64,000 bases of DNA from Arthrobacter sp. OAP107. GTDB lineage: Bacteria; Actinomycetota; Actinomycetes; Actinomycetales; Micrococcaceae. Where the stretch lies: assembly GCF_040546765.1 (NCBI RefSeq), contig NZ_JBEPOK010000001.1, positions 3,658,001-3,722,000 on the forward strand, given 5' to 3'. Position numbers and translations under genes: made by a program. Of the stretch, positions 7,650 to 17,135 are shown piece by piece (within the stretch, counting starts at the first letter, position 1; each line of letters starts with the position of its first letter). The notes beneath the pieces were generated by a model, which was given only the letters and a program-made list of their open reading frames with translations, was not told where the DNA came from and did not search any database.

Positions 7650-10600
7650 CTACTGCCGGTTTTCCGGCGGCATCGCGATCTGGAGCTTGCGCACCTTGCC
7701 CCTGCCCACGATGAAACCGCGTCCCGGAATGAAGTCCGTGCCGACCCGTCCGAGCGAGGTATTGAGGAGGCTGTCGCCGTCGATATCACCCGGATTAATC
7801 AGCAGTCCCCGCCTGCCCGACTTGAACGGCTGCGCCAGCGACCATGCCGATGACCAGGTGGATGTTTCGGATTCCCCCACCACCCACTGGTCCGCCTTGA
7901 TGGCCGCCGCCACCAGCCTTTCGATGCCGGATTCGGCCAGGGTGTCCGTGAACTCCGTGAGTCCCTCGATGAAAAGGGCCACCTTGCCCGGGTTGGCCGA
8001 GGCGTGGTCCGTGAGCGCCTCCACGGCCTCTTCGACGTCGTCTGCGCCCACCAGCGAACGGTCCCAGACTGGCAGGGAGGCCACGGCGGACTTCCTGGCG
8101 GCAAGGTACACCAGTTCGGCGCCGGGGTTGGACCGGCGCAGCGCGTAGGCCATGGTCACCAGGGCCACGGTGCGGCCGGCGCCGGGCGGACCGGCGAGCA
8201 GCAGCGGGCCCCTGGCCATGAGCGTTGCAGGCTGCAGTGTTTCGTCGTCCACACCGATGACGGGAAGGTCCGGGAGCCCGGCGGGCAGGATGTCCAGGTC
8301 GATCTGCTCGGGCAGCCGCTCGATCCGGGGAGCCCGTTCCACGCCCTGACGAAGCATGGCCTCGCTGAGTTTGTGCACTTCGCGCGCCTGCAGGGCCAGG
8401 TTGGAGTTCCCGCCCAGGACGGCCAGCTGCACCTCGTGGCCGCCCAGCAGTCCACGGCCGGGCGGCGAGGCCTGGCCCAGGACGTCCTTCGGCACGTCCA
8501 TGGTGAGGTAGTCGTCCTCCGCGGACAGCCGCAGCACCAGCCGCCGCTGGATGGAGGCAAGCAACGACGCCGGGACGGAGTTGGGCCGGTCACCGGTGAC
8601 AACGAGGTGGATGCCCAGGGGACGGCCGTCCGTGGCCAGCTGCAGGAAAAGGTCCCAGAGGCCGGAAAGCTTGCTGTACTCGTAACCCTCGCGGAAGGCC
8701 GACATGCCGTCGACCAGCACAAAGATGCGTTTTTCATCCGGCAGCCCGGCGAGCTCGCGGTACTCGCCGATGGTGGAGGCCCTGACCTCGGCGAAGCGCC
8801 GTGCCCGGTCCTCGGCGAGATCGCTGAGCCAGCGCAGGAGCCTGCCCACGCGCTCCACGTCGTCGCCGTCGATGATCCCGCCCACGTGCGGGAGCTCCTC
8901 GAGCATTTTGAGCCCGGCGGAGCCGCAGTCGATCCCGTAGACGTGGACGGGGCCGCCGCGGGGCGTGACGGCGGCCGCGATGGCAATCCCCCGCAGGGCC
9001 GCGGACTTGCCCGAGCCGCCCGTGCCGTAGATGGCCATGTTGCCGTCTTTGTCCGGTTCGTAGAAGACGGTGGGCTGGTCCTGCCGGGCGGGATCGTCCG
9101 CAACGCCGAGCAGGAGCCGCGCATCGGTGCGCGGGTTGGGCAGCAGCGAGAAATCGTAGGTCGTGGCAAGTTCGTTCAGCCACGGCTTCCGCGGCGGCTC
9201 GATGGCCAGCAGGTCCGCGGCGGCGATGACGTTGGCGGTCATCCTGGCGATGTCGTTGGGTCCTGCGGGTTCGTCCTGCACGGCGGTCTCCGGCGCCGGT
9301 GTTTCCCAGGCGGGACCGGATCCGAAGGCCATCTCCACGATGTCGATCTGCGGACGCTGGGGGCGTTCCGTGGTCCAGCCGCCGGCGTAGCCGGTCTGGA
9401 AACCCTGGATGCGGCCCGGACCGGTTTTCGCCGCCCCGCGGCCCGGGATGGAGGGGTCGAAGTACGCGGCGTCCGGAACGCCAAGGATATCCGTGGCGTC
9501 GTCCTCGTCAGCCATGCGCAGCGCCACCCGGAGGTTGGTGTTGGCGCGCAGGCTTTCCTTGATAACGCCGGCCGGCCGCTGGGTGGCGAGGATGAGGTGC
9601 AGGCCCAGGGACCGGCCGCGGGCGGCGACGTCCACCACGCCGTCCACGAACTCCGGCACTTCGGTGGCCAGGGCGGCGAATTCGTCCACCACGATCACCA
9701 AGTAGGGCGGGGCCTCCGGGTCGGCCTCCCGCTGAAGTGCGAGCAGGTCCTTGGCCTTCTTCCTGTTGAGCAGGTGTTCCCGGTAATGGAGCTCGGCCCG
9801 CAGGGACGTGAGGGCGCGGCGCACCAGGTGCGGCGAGAGGTCGGTGACCAGGCCCACGGTGTGCGGCAGGCGGACGCAGTCGGCAAATGCGGCGCCGCCC
9901 TTGTAGTCCACGAACAGGAAGCTGACGCGGTCCGGGCTGTAGGCGGTGGCCATGCCCATGACCCAGGACTGCAGGAACTCGGACTTGCCCGCGCCGGTGG
10001 TGCCGCCCACCAGCGCGTGCGGTCCCTCGTTCTTGAGGTCCAGGTGCAGCGGCTCCACCCCCTTGGATCCCACGAGGGCCCGGAGCGAGCCATTGTCCTT
10101 GCGGTTGGCGACGGCGGTGGAGCGGACGGAGTTGTTCTCCTGCCAGCGTTCGGCCACGGCCTGCGGGTTGTCGAGGAAGTCCTTGCCCACCAGCGCCGCA
10201 TAGGACACGGCCCGCGGCAGGTTCGAGTCGTCCTCCACCGGCTTTCCGGCGTCGACAACCGGCGAGAGCATGCGGGCCAGCTGGCCTGCAAGTTCGGCGT
10301 CGAGGCTCTCGCAGCTCACCGGGTAAGTATGGCGTCCCAGCCGGACCTGGCCGGTGGTGGTGCCGTGCTCGCCGTCCACCGCCATGAAGTCACGGCAGGC
10401 GGCCGGAAGGGATTCGACACCGGCAGCCACCCACAGCACGTGGACGCCGGTATCCGGTCCGCGCTCCACGAGCCGGGTCAGCCGGCCGCGGTCCACCGGC
10501 GCGTCGTCCTCGACGATCACCAGCACCGAGGGCAGCACCGGCGGCGGAACGTCAGCGGTTTCTTCGAGGATGCCCGGCCGGTGCGCGGGGCCCTGCGCGG

Positions 10601-12122
10601 GGCCCTGCGAGCGAACAGCAGTTTCCCGCAGTTCCACGAGATCCTCGATCCGGGCCAGCAGGCTGGTGCCGCCTGCCGAGCCGGCAGCAAGGTGGTCGCC
10701 GCCGAGCGGGCTGTGGCTCGAACCGACATGCGGCAGCCACTGAAGCCAGTTCCAGCGTTCCCGGGACCGGGCCGAGGTGATGGCGGCCACGGCCACTTCC
10801 GCGGGGGAATGCAGGCCCACGAGCTGGAGCACCACTCCGCGTGCCACGTCATCGACGAGTCCGCGCGGCCCGGCGAGGCCGAACGAGCCGGCAGAGCGCA
10901 GCTGGGAAACGACCGGCACACCCTCGATCTGCCGGAACTGGTCCAGGCAGTCCTCGATCTCGCGCCGGTACTCCGTCTCGGTTTCGGCGGTGTTCGGCTC
11001 CTCGAACGGAATCCGGGACGGCACCGTGCCGAGCCCGAACCGGAGGGCCAGGAACCCGGAGTGCTCGGGCCGGTGGGTCCAGAGCAGCGGGCCGAGCTTG
11101 TAGATGGAGTCAACGGTGTCACTGACGGACGGCGCTTCCTGGAGCCGGACGGCCCGTTCCACGCGCTGCAGCTCGGTGGTGTCCTGCCGGAAGGCTGCCA
11201 TGGCCTCCCGGAACTGCTTTAGCTGCTCCTTGCGTTCGCGCTTGTTTTGCAGTTTCTGGTCCACGTAGTGGCCCACGATGAACAGCGGCATCATCAGCAT
11301 GAACAACATGGACAGCAGGCTCTGGGTCACCGCGAACAGCACCGCGCCCATCATCAGCGGAGCGATCAGCATGATGTAGGGGAAAGGGTGGTGGTCCTGC
11401 CGCTTGGGTCCGGCCGGGGGCACCCGCTTGCCGGGGGCGAACCGGGGCACCACCCGCGGGGAACGGTTGAAGTCAACCAGGGGCGACGTCGGGGCTGCCG
11501 CACCGCTGCGCGCCAACGGCACCACGGTCAGCCCGGTGTCACCGAGCGTGACGGTGTCGGAGGAATTCAGCGTGGCTCGGGTGACGGGCAGCCCGTCCAT
11601 CTGGAGGCCGTTGGCGGAGTTCGTGTCGACGATCTCGATGCTCTCCCCCACCGTGATGCGTGCATGCCGCTTCGACGTCAGGGGGTCGGTGAGCCGGACG
11701 TCCACGTTCCGGTCCCGCCCGATGTAGCTGGTGCCGGATGGCAGCGAAAACTCCCGGCCGACGTCGGGCCCGGAGACTATGCGCAGCGTCGCCGCGGCCG
11801 GGCCGCGGTCCGCGGCGGGGCCGGCGTCGTTCGGGTTACCGAACTGGCTGCTGACCCGGGTGAGCGAAACGACGGACCCGGGCCGCAGCCCGGACTCGAG
11901 GAGGTTGTCGGCCCGGTCCAGGACGATGCCGCGCATGCCGCCGGCCACGAATGCCTCGTCGATCCGGAGGGAAAGGTTCGGCGGAGCGGGCTCGTGGCGC
12001 CGCGCGGGGTCAGCGGTCCAGAGCTCGGTGGCGATGTCCGCGACGGTGGCACGGCCGTCCACCGTAACGGCCAGGTCCTTGGCCTCGGCGGGGTCCCGGC
12101 GCAGGGTCAGTCGGATCCTCAT
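7650..12122 (-). CDS. EssC/EccC-like FtsK/SpoIIIE ATPase with FHA domain
   Basis: 1490-residue membrane-bound ATPase of the type VII secretion motor superfamily. A ubiquitin-like N-terminal segment (about 1-95) precedes an FHA domain (GTSYIGRDRNVDVRLTDPL, then SKRHARI and TNSANGLQMDG). Two transmembrane helices follow (PLMMGAVLFAVTQSLLSMLF and the next), then three FtsK/SpoIIIE modules. Walker A motifs: GGTTGAGKS (near 710), GTGGSGKS (near 1037), GPPGAGRT (near 1314, Lys replaced by Arg). Only module 1 has a full Walker B (YLVIVVDEFAAL); module 2 has VLVDG and module 3 FIEG, lacking the catalytic Glu. A single active module is also the picture described for EccC/EssC. The start overlaps the upstream FHA-like gene (ATGA). 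No WXG100 gene lies beside it, so the substrate is unknown. Confidence 0.9.
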   Translation of the reverse strand: MRIRLTLRRDPAEAKDLAVTVDGRATVADIATELWTADPARRHEPAPPNLSLRIDEAFVAGGMRGIVLDRADNLLESGLRPGSVVSLTRVSSQFGNPNDAGPAADRGPAAATLRIVSGPDVGREFSLPSGTSYIGRDRNVDVRLTDPLTSKRHARITVGESIEIVDTNSANGLQMDGLPVTRATLNSSDTVTLGDTGLTVVPLARSGAAAPTSPLVDFNRSPRVVPRFAPGKRVPPAGPKRQDHHPFPYIMLIAPLMMGAVLFAVTQSLLSMLFMLMMPLFIVGHYVDQKLQNKRERKEQLKQFREAMAAFRQDTTELQRVERAVRLQEAPSVSDTVDSIYKLGPLLWTHRPEHSGFLALRFGLGTVPSRIPFEEPNTAETETEYRREIEDCLDQFRQIEGVPVVSQLRSAGSFGLAGPRGLVDDVARGVVLQLVGLHSPAEVAVAAITSARSRERWNWLQWLPHVGSSHSPLGGDHLAAGSAGGTSLLARIEDLVELRETAVRSQGPAQGPAHRPGILEETADVPPPVLPSVLVIVEDDAPVDRGRLTRLVERGPDTGVHVLWVAAGVESLPAACRDFMAVDGEHGTTTGQVRLGRHTYPVSCESLDAELAGQLARMLSPVVDAGKPVEDDSNLPRAVSYAALVGKDFLDNPQAVAERWQENNSVRSTAVANRKDNGSLRALVGSKGVEPLHLDLKNEGPHALVGGTTGAGKSEFLQSWVMGMATAYSPDRVSFLFVDYKGGAAFADCVRLPHTVGLVTDLSPHLVRRALTSLRAELHYREHLLNRKKAKDLLALQREADPEAPPYLVIVVDEFAALATEVPEFVDGVVDVAARGRSLGLHLILATQRPAGVIKESLRANTNLRVALRMADEDDATDILGVPDAAYFDPSIPGRGAAKTGPGRIQGFQTGYAGGWTTERPQRPQIDIVEMAFGSGPAWETPAPETAVQDEPAGPNDIARMTANVIAAADLLAIEPPRKPWLNELATTYDFSLLPNPRTDARLLLGVADDPARQDQPTVFYEPDKDGNMAIYGTGGSGKSAALRGIAIAAAVTPRGGPVHVYGIDCGSAGLKMLEELPHVGGIIDGDDVERVGRLLRWLSDLAEDRARRFAEVRASTIGEYRELAGLPDEKRIFVLVDGMSAFREGYEYSKLSGLWDLFLQLATDGRPLGIHLVVTGDRPNSVPASLLASIQRRLVLRLSAEDDYLTMDVPKDVLGQASPPGRGLLGGHEVQLAVLGGNSNLALQAREVHKLSEAMLRQGVERAPRIERLPEQIDLDILPAGLPDLPVIGVDDETLQPATLMARGPLLLAGPPGAGRTVALVTMAYALRRSNPGAELVYLAARKSAVASLPVWDRSLVGADDVEEAVEALTDHASANPGKVALFIEGLTEFTDTLAESGIERLVAAAIKADQWVVGESETSTWSSAWSLAQPFKSGRRGLLINPGDIDGDSLLNTSLGRVGTDFIPGRGFIVGRGKVRKLQIAMPPENRQ

Positions 12123-12823
12123 GCTTCAACGTCCCCGCGCATCTTTTCCAGCAGGTTCAGATCCTCGGCCGTAACCAGGTGCGAGGTGACCGCGTGCTCC
12201 ACGAGGCGGGCCCGGCGGTTGGTGGCCAGTTTGCCGCCGCCGCCCCGCAGTCCCGCCACTCCGGCACGGTCCAGCTTGTCGCACACGTTGTCCAGCTTCC
12301 GGTTGAACCGGGTGAGGGCCCAGCCCAGGGCCCGGGCCGCCTCCGCGGACGACGGTATGGCGCTGAATCCGGTGCCCTCCCGCCGGAGCATGGGTTCGGC
12401 GAGCGCCACGATGAGGGCCTTTTGGGAGTCCGTGAAAACCACCGGGCCGATGGTGGTGTCGCCGCCGCTGATTTCGCTGCTGGTCTCCTGCCGGAACGAC
12501 GGCGTTTTCAGGTGGACGGCGAATTCGTAGGTGGTGGGTCCGGCCGTGAAGATGACGCTGGTGTGGCTGAAGACGAGCGGCAGCCGGGCGCCGGGCGAGA
12601 GCCAGGCCTGCATGCCGCCGGATCCGTCGGCCACCGTGGCGGAAAGCCGGCTGCCTACGTTGCTGAGCCACCAGATGCCGTCGTACCGGGCAATCTGCAG
12701 GAAGCGCCGGTGCAGGTACGGGTTGTCATCCACTTCGAGGTCGCCCTCGCGGCCGATGCTGAAGATGTCCTCATCGGTGGGCTCGTACCACTCGCCGCAG
12801 AAATCTATGGCCAGGTCTCCCAT
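12119..12823 (-). CDS. FHA-like protein with C-terminal helical domain
   Basis: 234 residues. Residues about 15-110 look like an FHA-type beta sandwich: FSIGREGDLEVDDNPYLHRR, then WWLSNVGSRLSATV, with Arg and His at the positions that usually read phosphothreonine. The second half is helical and contains a segment that could be a winged-helix (SAEAARALGWALTRFNRKL). It may bind a phosphorylated partner of the kinase encoded just upstream. ATG start; the stop overlaps the start of the EssC-like gene by four bases, indicating coupled translation and probably a shared complex. I do not know a named family for the C-terminal half. Confidence 0.75.
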   Translation of the reverse strand: MGDLAIDFCGEWYEPTDEDIFSIGREGDLEVDDNPYLHRRFLQIARYDGIWWLSNVGSRLSATVADGSGGMQAWLSPGARLPLVFSHTSVIFTAGPTTYEFAVHLKTPSFRQETSSEISGGDTTIGPVVFTDSQKALIVALAEPMLRREGTGFSAIPSSAEAARALGWALTRFNRKLDNVCDKLDRAGVAGLRGGGGKLATNRRARLVEHAVTSHLVTAEDLNLLEKMRGDVEA

Positions 12824-12902
12824 GTTTTCCTGTCTTGTCGTCGGGTCTGATGATGCTGGGCGGCTGTTAATGCTTCTGGCACCGCAGGGTGTTAAAGGCG
12901 TC

Positions 12903-14570
12903 CTAGAGACACGCGATGGAGTCCTCGCCGGCCGGTGACGCGGATCCGTCCCTGCGGACGATGATCACCTGGACACACGTGGGCTCCGCCGGATTCGCCG
13001 TGACGTCCACCCGGGTGGCCGACGTCGACAGGTAGCTTCCGCCGCCCTTGACCGTCTTGATCCGCCACTTGTAGGTGTCTCCGGGCTTCGGCTGCGGATT
13101 GGTCCAGCTGAAGCGGACCTTCCCTGCCGCGCCCGCGCTGCCGGCCAGCTTGTCGACGTCGGGCACGGACCCGTCATCGACGGCGTCGGCGGGCGGCTTG
13201 CTGACCGTTTCAGTGGGGCGGGCCTCCGGTTGCGGCGCGGCCGATGCCACCACAATGCCCACGATGACCGCCAGCACCAAGAGCGTTCCGCCGGAGATGG
13301 CGAGCCACAGGTTGCGCTTCCCGTGATCCGCCGCGTGGTCCGGCTGCTGGCCGGGTGCATCATCCTCCGCAGCCTTCGGCTGGTTGCCGCGCAGGACCGT
13401 GGCGTCGGCCCAGTCGTCCTCCGCGGGCGGACCGAACGGTGCAGGCTCACGTGCTGCCGGGGCGGCCGTCGGCGGGATGCCCGGTACCAGCCCGTTGGCC
13501 GGCTGAGGCGCGGGTACAGCGGGCATTGGCACAGGGGGCACGGGCCTCGCCGGCTGAGGAGCACCAGCCCCGTCCAACGGCTTGGTGCGGGCCGGAAAGG
13601 TGGGGGCGCTTCCGGTCCGGTCCGGGTCGATGGAGGCGACGTTGCGGACGCGCGTCTCCTCCACGCCCTCGTCCAGGTGCACGTCGTCCGGCTGGCGTTC
13701 CTCGAGCACCTCGAACGGCGTGACGGACAGGTTGAGCTCGGCCTGGATCCGCTGCAGTGCCAGGGCAAAGGCGTGGGCCGACGAGTAGCGTGAGGCGGGT
13801 TGCTTGGCCATCGCCGTCGCCAGGGCCAGTTCAAGGGATTCCGGCACGTCGGCACGGCCCAGCCGGGGCACTGGCATGTTGGTGATCCGCGAGATGAGCT
13901 CGCGCTGGGAGTTGTCGGCGCCCGGCAGCACGAACGGCGACCGTCCGGCGAGCAGTGTGTAGAGCGTGGCGCCGAGGGCCCACACGTCCACCAGCACGCC
14001 GTCGACATTTCCGTCCCTGAACTGCTCCGGCGGCGACCAGGGGATGGACATCCCGGCGTCCTCGTCGACGTCGCCGGCCAGCGTGCCCGAGATGCCGAAG
14101 TCGGTAAGCGCGGGGCGGTTGTAGTCGGTGACCAGGATGTTGGCGGGCTTGATGTCCCGGTGGGCGATGCCTGCCCGGTGCGCCGTTTCGACGGCGGAGG
14201 CCACCTGGATGCCGACGGCCAGGACCTCGTCCACGCTGAAACGCTGCCGGCGGTACCGGACATCCAGGCTGGGCCGCGAGCAGTACTCCATGGCGAGGTA
14301 GGAATGGCCGTCCTCGGTCACCTCGGCTTCAAAGATGGTGACGATGAAGGGGTGTGAGGACAGCTGGGCCATCAGGTTGGCCTCGGACTCGAAGCGGCGG
14401 CGCGCGCCCTCCGTCTTGAGTCCGGACAGCAGCACCTTCACGGCCACCTTGCGGCGCGGCCGGTCCTGCTCGTAGAGGTAGACGTCAGAGAAGCCGCCCG
14501 ATCCGAGCAGGCTCACATAGTTGAAACCGGGGATGCGGGGCGGCGGTGCCGCCGGCCGCTTGGAACTCAC
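12903..14570 (-). CDS. Membrane Ser/Thr protein kinase with extracellular domain
   Basis: 555-residue eukaryotic-type kinase. N-terminal catalytic domain: glycine loop GSGGFSDV (23-30), ATP-anchoring Lys45 in VAVKVL, catalytic loop HRDIKPANIL with Asp139, DFG Asp157, and the SPPEQ activation-segment end. A Pro-rich juxtamembrane stretch follows, then one helix (ISGGTLLVLAVIVGIVVASA, near 420-440). The external C-terminal ~110 residues look fibronectin-III-like (KVRFSWTNPQPKPGDTYKWR) and end near two cysteines. There are no PASTA repeats, so it is unlikely to be the PknB of cell division. GTG start overlapping the TGA of the FHA gene. The neighbouring PP2C and FHA proteins are its likely antagonist and readers. 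Confidence 0.93.
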   Translation of the reverse strand: MSSKRPAAPPPRIPGFNYVSLLGSGGFSDVYLYEQDRPRRKVAVKVLLSGLKTEGARRRFESEANLMAQLSSHPFIVTIFEAEVTEDGHSYLAMEYCSRPSLDVRYRRQRFSVDEVLAVGIQVASAVETAHRAGIAHRDIKPANILVTDYNRPALTDFGISGTLAGDVDEDAGMSIPWSPPEQFRDGNVDGVLVDVWALGATLYTLLAGRSPFVLPGADNSQRELISRITNMPVPRLGRADVPESLELALATAMAKQPASRYSSAHAFALALQRIQAELNLSVTPFEVLEERQPDDVHLDEGVEETRVRNVASIDPDRTGSAPTFPARTKPLDGAGAPQPARPVPPVPMPAVPAPQPANGLVPGIPPTAAPAAREPAPFGPPAEDDWADATVLRGNQPKAAEDDAPGQQPDHAADHGKRNLWLAISGGTLLVLAVIVGIVVASAAPQPEARPTETVSKPPADAVDDGSVPDVDKLAGSAGAAGKVRFSWTNPQPKPGDTYKWRIKTVKGGGSYLSTSATRVDVTANPAEPTCVQVIIVRRDGSASPAGEDSIACL

Positions 14571-16270
14571 AGGATCTCCTCAAAGCGCAAGGACACGTCA
14601 TCGCCGAGTTCTGCGATGTCACCGTCCAGAACAATGGCCATCTCATTCTGGGCAAGGCGCCGCGGCGGCTGCCCCTCGCGGACCAGTACCGTGCCGTTGG
14701 TGGCTTTCAGGTCGCACAGCATCACATGCCAGCCCTCGAGCCGGACCTCCACGTGCGACCGCGAAATGTCGCCCCCGGGGCTTGCCACCTGGACCAGCCG
14801 CGGCATGATCCCGCCCTGGACCCGGGACACGGACGGCTGACGCCCGATCACCAGGGACTGTTCGAGGTCGATCAGCTCCCCCGTGGACAGCCGCAGCCGG
14901 CCCAGCCGGGGGCGCGGCACCTGGATGGCGACGTCCGGCAGTTGCGCCCCGCAGGTGAAGCACTGCCCGCTGGTGGGAGGGTTGGCGTGGCCGCCGGGGC
15001 ACACGCGCGCCAGCACCAGGGGGCCGGTGCCGGCCGCGGCAGCCTGGCCGGGTTCCTGTCCCTGCCCCGGATGCTGCCCCTGCCCGGCCTGCTGGGCCCC
15101 GGCAACCGGGAGATCGCTCTTGAGGATGGTCTGACCGTCGTGGTCCCCTTCAGCAGCCTCGCCCGGCCCGGGTACGGCGCTGAACGACGACGGGACCCGG
15201 GCTGCCGCGAACGACGGCGGGACGTCGGGCGTTGCGAACGATGGCGGCGCATCAGTCGCCGGGGACGTGGGCGGCCCCTCGGGTGCCGGGGGACGGTCAC
15301 CGCCCCTCGCCCACGGCACTGAGTCGATCAGGCCGGACACTGCAGGAGTTGACGGGGCAGGACCGGACACTGCAGGAGTTGACGGGGCAGGGGCTGATCT
15401 GGGCCCCTGGGCAGCTGCTTCCCTGGTCCCCGTTTCCGGAACTGCCGTCTCCGCGCCCACCGGAGCACCGCCGTCGTCCTCCTCATCCGTCCGCACGGCG
15501 GCATCCTCGATGCTGCGCACCACGGTTTTGTCCCAGAGGTGGTCGTACGAGCCGGTGAGTTCGGCGGCCGGGCTGTCCTCGGGCGGTGTCCCGGCGGCGG
15601 CAGGGCCTGACTCCGTGTATCCGGTGACGGTTTCCTGCAGTCCGGCAACTGTCTCGGCCGACGCTTCCTGCTCCGGCTCAACTGCCACGGACATGTCTTC
15701 ACGGGGCGCCACGATCGTCTCCGCCGACGCTTCAAAAGGCGTTGCGGCCGCAGTAGACAGTGCCGCAATTTCCCGCTGCTCCGACGGGCCACCGCCGGAT
15801 TCGACGACGCCCACGCGCAGGGACTGCAGAAGTACTGCACCTTCAGTCACCGGCAACTCGGCGGTGTGCAACGCGGCCGAGGGCAATTCAGGATGTGCTC
15901 CCGCGGCTGCCGGAACGTCCACGCGGAACGACTCGGGTGCGTCCAGCCACCGCTCGGTCCAGGTGGTGACGTTCCGGCCGTCGAGCTTTACAGGACCCGA
16001 CGGGAGCTGGACTGTCAGGTCGATGTCGCCGCGCAGGAAGACCCGCAGCGAGTCGCTGAACCCGATGATCCCGAAACACGGGCTGGCGGACAGCGGCGTA
16101 CCGAACCCACCCGTCACGGCGTGCAGCACCTCGGCAGTGTCCGGGCCTTTCGCCAGCAAATCCCACACAGTGCTGACCAGCGGGGCCGGAGTTTCTGGGT
16201 CCAGGATCACCGCAGTTCCCTGCCGGATGAGGCCCAGCCATCCGCCGGGGACATAGCTAGCTGCGGCCAT
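14567..16270 (-). CDS. Zinc-ribbon/FHA-domain protein
   Basis: 567 residues. The N-terminal ~150 residues (MAAASYVPGGWLGLIRQGTA onward) form an unfamiliar domain, followed by a long Pro/Ala/Thr-rich linker. A zinc ribbon (CPGGHANPPTSGQCFTCG) leads into a C-terminal FHA domain: SLVIGRQPSVS, ISRSHVEVRLEGW, LKATNGTVLV. Such readers bind phosphothreonine made by the adjacent kinase. ATG at 16270 is the first in-frame Met that precedes conserved sequence; it overlaps the PP2C 3' end by 14 bp. A 30-bp tandem duplication in the linker (15331-15390) repeats a 10-residue unit. Confidence 0.85.
   Translation of the reverse strand: MAAASYVPGGWLGLIRQGTAVILDPETPAPLVSTVWDLLAKGPDTAEVLHAVTGGFGTPLSASPCFGIIGFSDSLRVFLRGDIDLTVQLPSGPVKLDGRNVTTWTERWLDAPESFRVDVPAAAGAHPELPSAALHTAELPVTEGAVLLQSLRVGVVESGGGPSEQREIAALSTAAATPFEASAETIVAPREDMSVAVEPEQEASAETVAGLQETVTGYTESGPAAAGTPPEDSPAAELTGSYDHLWDKTVVRSIEDAAVRTDEEDDGGAPVGAETAVPETGTREAAAQGPRSAPAPSTPAVSGPAPSTPAVSGLIDSVPWARGGDRPPAPEGPPTSPATDAPPSFATPDVPPSFAAARVPSSFSAVPGPGEAAEGDHDGQTILKSDLPVAGAQQAGQGQHPGQGQEPGQAAAAGTGPLVLARVCPGGHANPPTSGQCFTCGAQLPDVAIQVPRPRLGRLRLSTGELIDLEQSLVIGRQPSVSRVQGGIMPRLVQVASPGGDISRSHVEVRLEGWHVMLCDLKATNGTVLVREGQPPRRLAQNEMAIVLDGDIAELGDDVSLRFEEIL
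15331..15390 (-). repeat. 30-bp tandem duplication in FHA-protein linker
   Basis: Two adjacent 30-bp units differ at one base and encode two copies of a decapeptide with the core PAPSTPAVSG. It is in frame, so length can vary without breaking the gene. Confidence 0.85.
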
Positions 16271-17135
16271 TGACAGCGTCCTCGCTTCCGGCGCGCGGCA
16301 GCGTGTCCTCGTCTTCCGCGTCGGCGGCAGTCCGGGGCGCCGTCGTGGCCACACCGGCATCGTTGAGCACGTTCCTGGCATCGATGACGATCACCGTGAT
16401 GTTGTCCCGGCCGCCGCGGCGCAGCGCCGCCTGGATCAGGGCATCCACTGCCTCCTGCGGGTCCTCCACCGTGCTGAGGATTTCCATCATCTGCGCGTCG
16501 GTCAGTTCCCCGTTGAGGCCGTCCGAACAGACCATCACCCGGTCGCCTTCCTCAATCGGCAGGAGCCAGTAGTCGGCCTCGGTCTCGTCGCCTGCGCCCA
16601 GCGCCCGTGTTACGACATGCCGGCGGGGATGGACCGCGGCCTCCTCGGCGGTGATCTCGCCACTCTCGACGAGCTCCTGAACCTCGGAATGGTCCACGCT
16701 GACCTGGGCGAGGCGGCCCTGGCTCAACCGGTACGTCCGGGAATCCCCGATGTTCATGACCAGCCAGTAGGGAACACCCATCTGTTCCACCACCACCACG
16801 CCGCTGAGGGTGGTGCCGGCCCGCGAGCCGGTGGCGGAGCGGATCGATTCGTCGGCGCTGTCCAGGTACTGCTGCACCACTCCCGCGGTGGCTGTCCGCT
16901 CCCCCCTGGCCAGTTGCGGCAGCTGGGCCAACGCCCGGACGCACAAGCCGCTGGCTACCTCGCCGGCCTCGTGGCCGCCCATGCCGTCTGCCACGGCGAA
17001 CACGGGATCCGAGGCAATGTACGAGTCCTCATTGAGCTCGCGGCGAAGGCCCCTGTCCGTTCCGTAGCCGTAGCTCAGCCTGAGGCCGGGCTCGCCGCCG
17101 GCCTCAGGAGTTCCGGCCGCCTGCTGTGAATTCAT
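16257..17135 (-). CDS. PP2C-family Ser/Thr phosphatase
   Basis: 292-residue Mg/Mn-dependent phosphatase, the expected antagonist of the nearby kinase. PP2C metal and core motifs: RELNEDSYIA, VADGMGGHEAGE, GTTLSGVVV, NIGDSRTYRLSQG, VMVCSDGLNGELTD and DNITVIVID. No transmembrane segment is seen, so it is cytoplasmic. ATG at 17135 overlaps the stop of the upstream RDD/FHA gene (ATGA). The frame is open further upstream to 17777, but that stretch is antisense to neither motif nor start and is a by-product of high GC. Confidence 0.95.
   Translation of the reverse strand: MNSQQAAGTPEAGGEPGLRLSYGYGTDRGLRRELNEDSYIASDPVFAVADGMGGHEAGEVASGLCVRALAQLPQLARGERTATAGVVQQYLDSADESIRSATGSRAGTTLSGVVVVEQMGVPYWLVMNIGDSRTYRLSQGRLAQVSVDHSEVQELVESGEITAEEAAVHPRRHVVTRALGAGDETEADYWLLPIEEGDRVMVCSDGLNGELTDAQMMEILSTVEDPQEAVDALIQAALRRGGRDNITVIVIDARNVLNDAGVATTAPRTAADAEDEDTLPRAGSEDAVNGRS

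Noticed and set aside
8004..11222. 1072-codon open frame on the plus strand
   Set aside because: Antisense to the EssC-like ATPase; low-complexity composition and no recognisable motif.
12824..12902. Possible small WXG100 gene in the gaps of the kinase/ATPase run
   Set aside because: The gaps (12824-12902, 7562-7649, 23260-23338) are under 90 bp, too short for a ~100-residue Esx protein.
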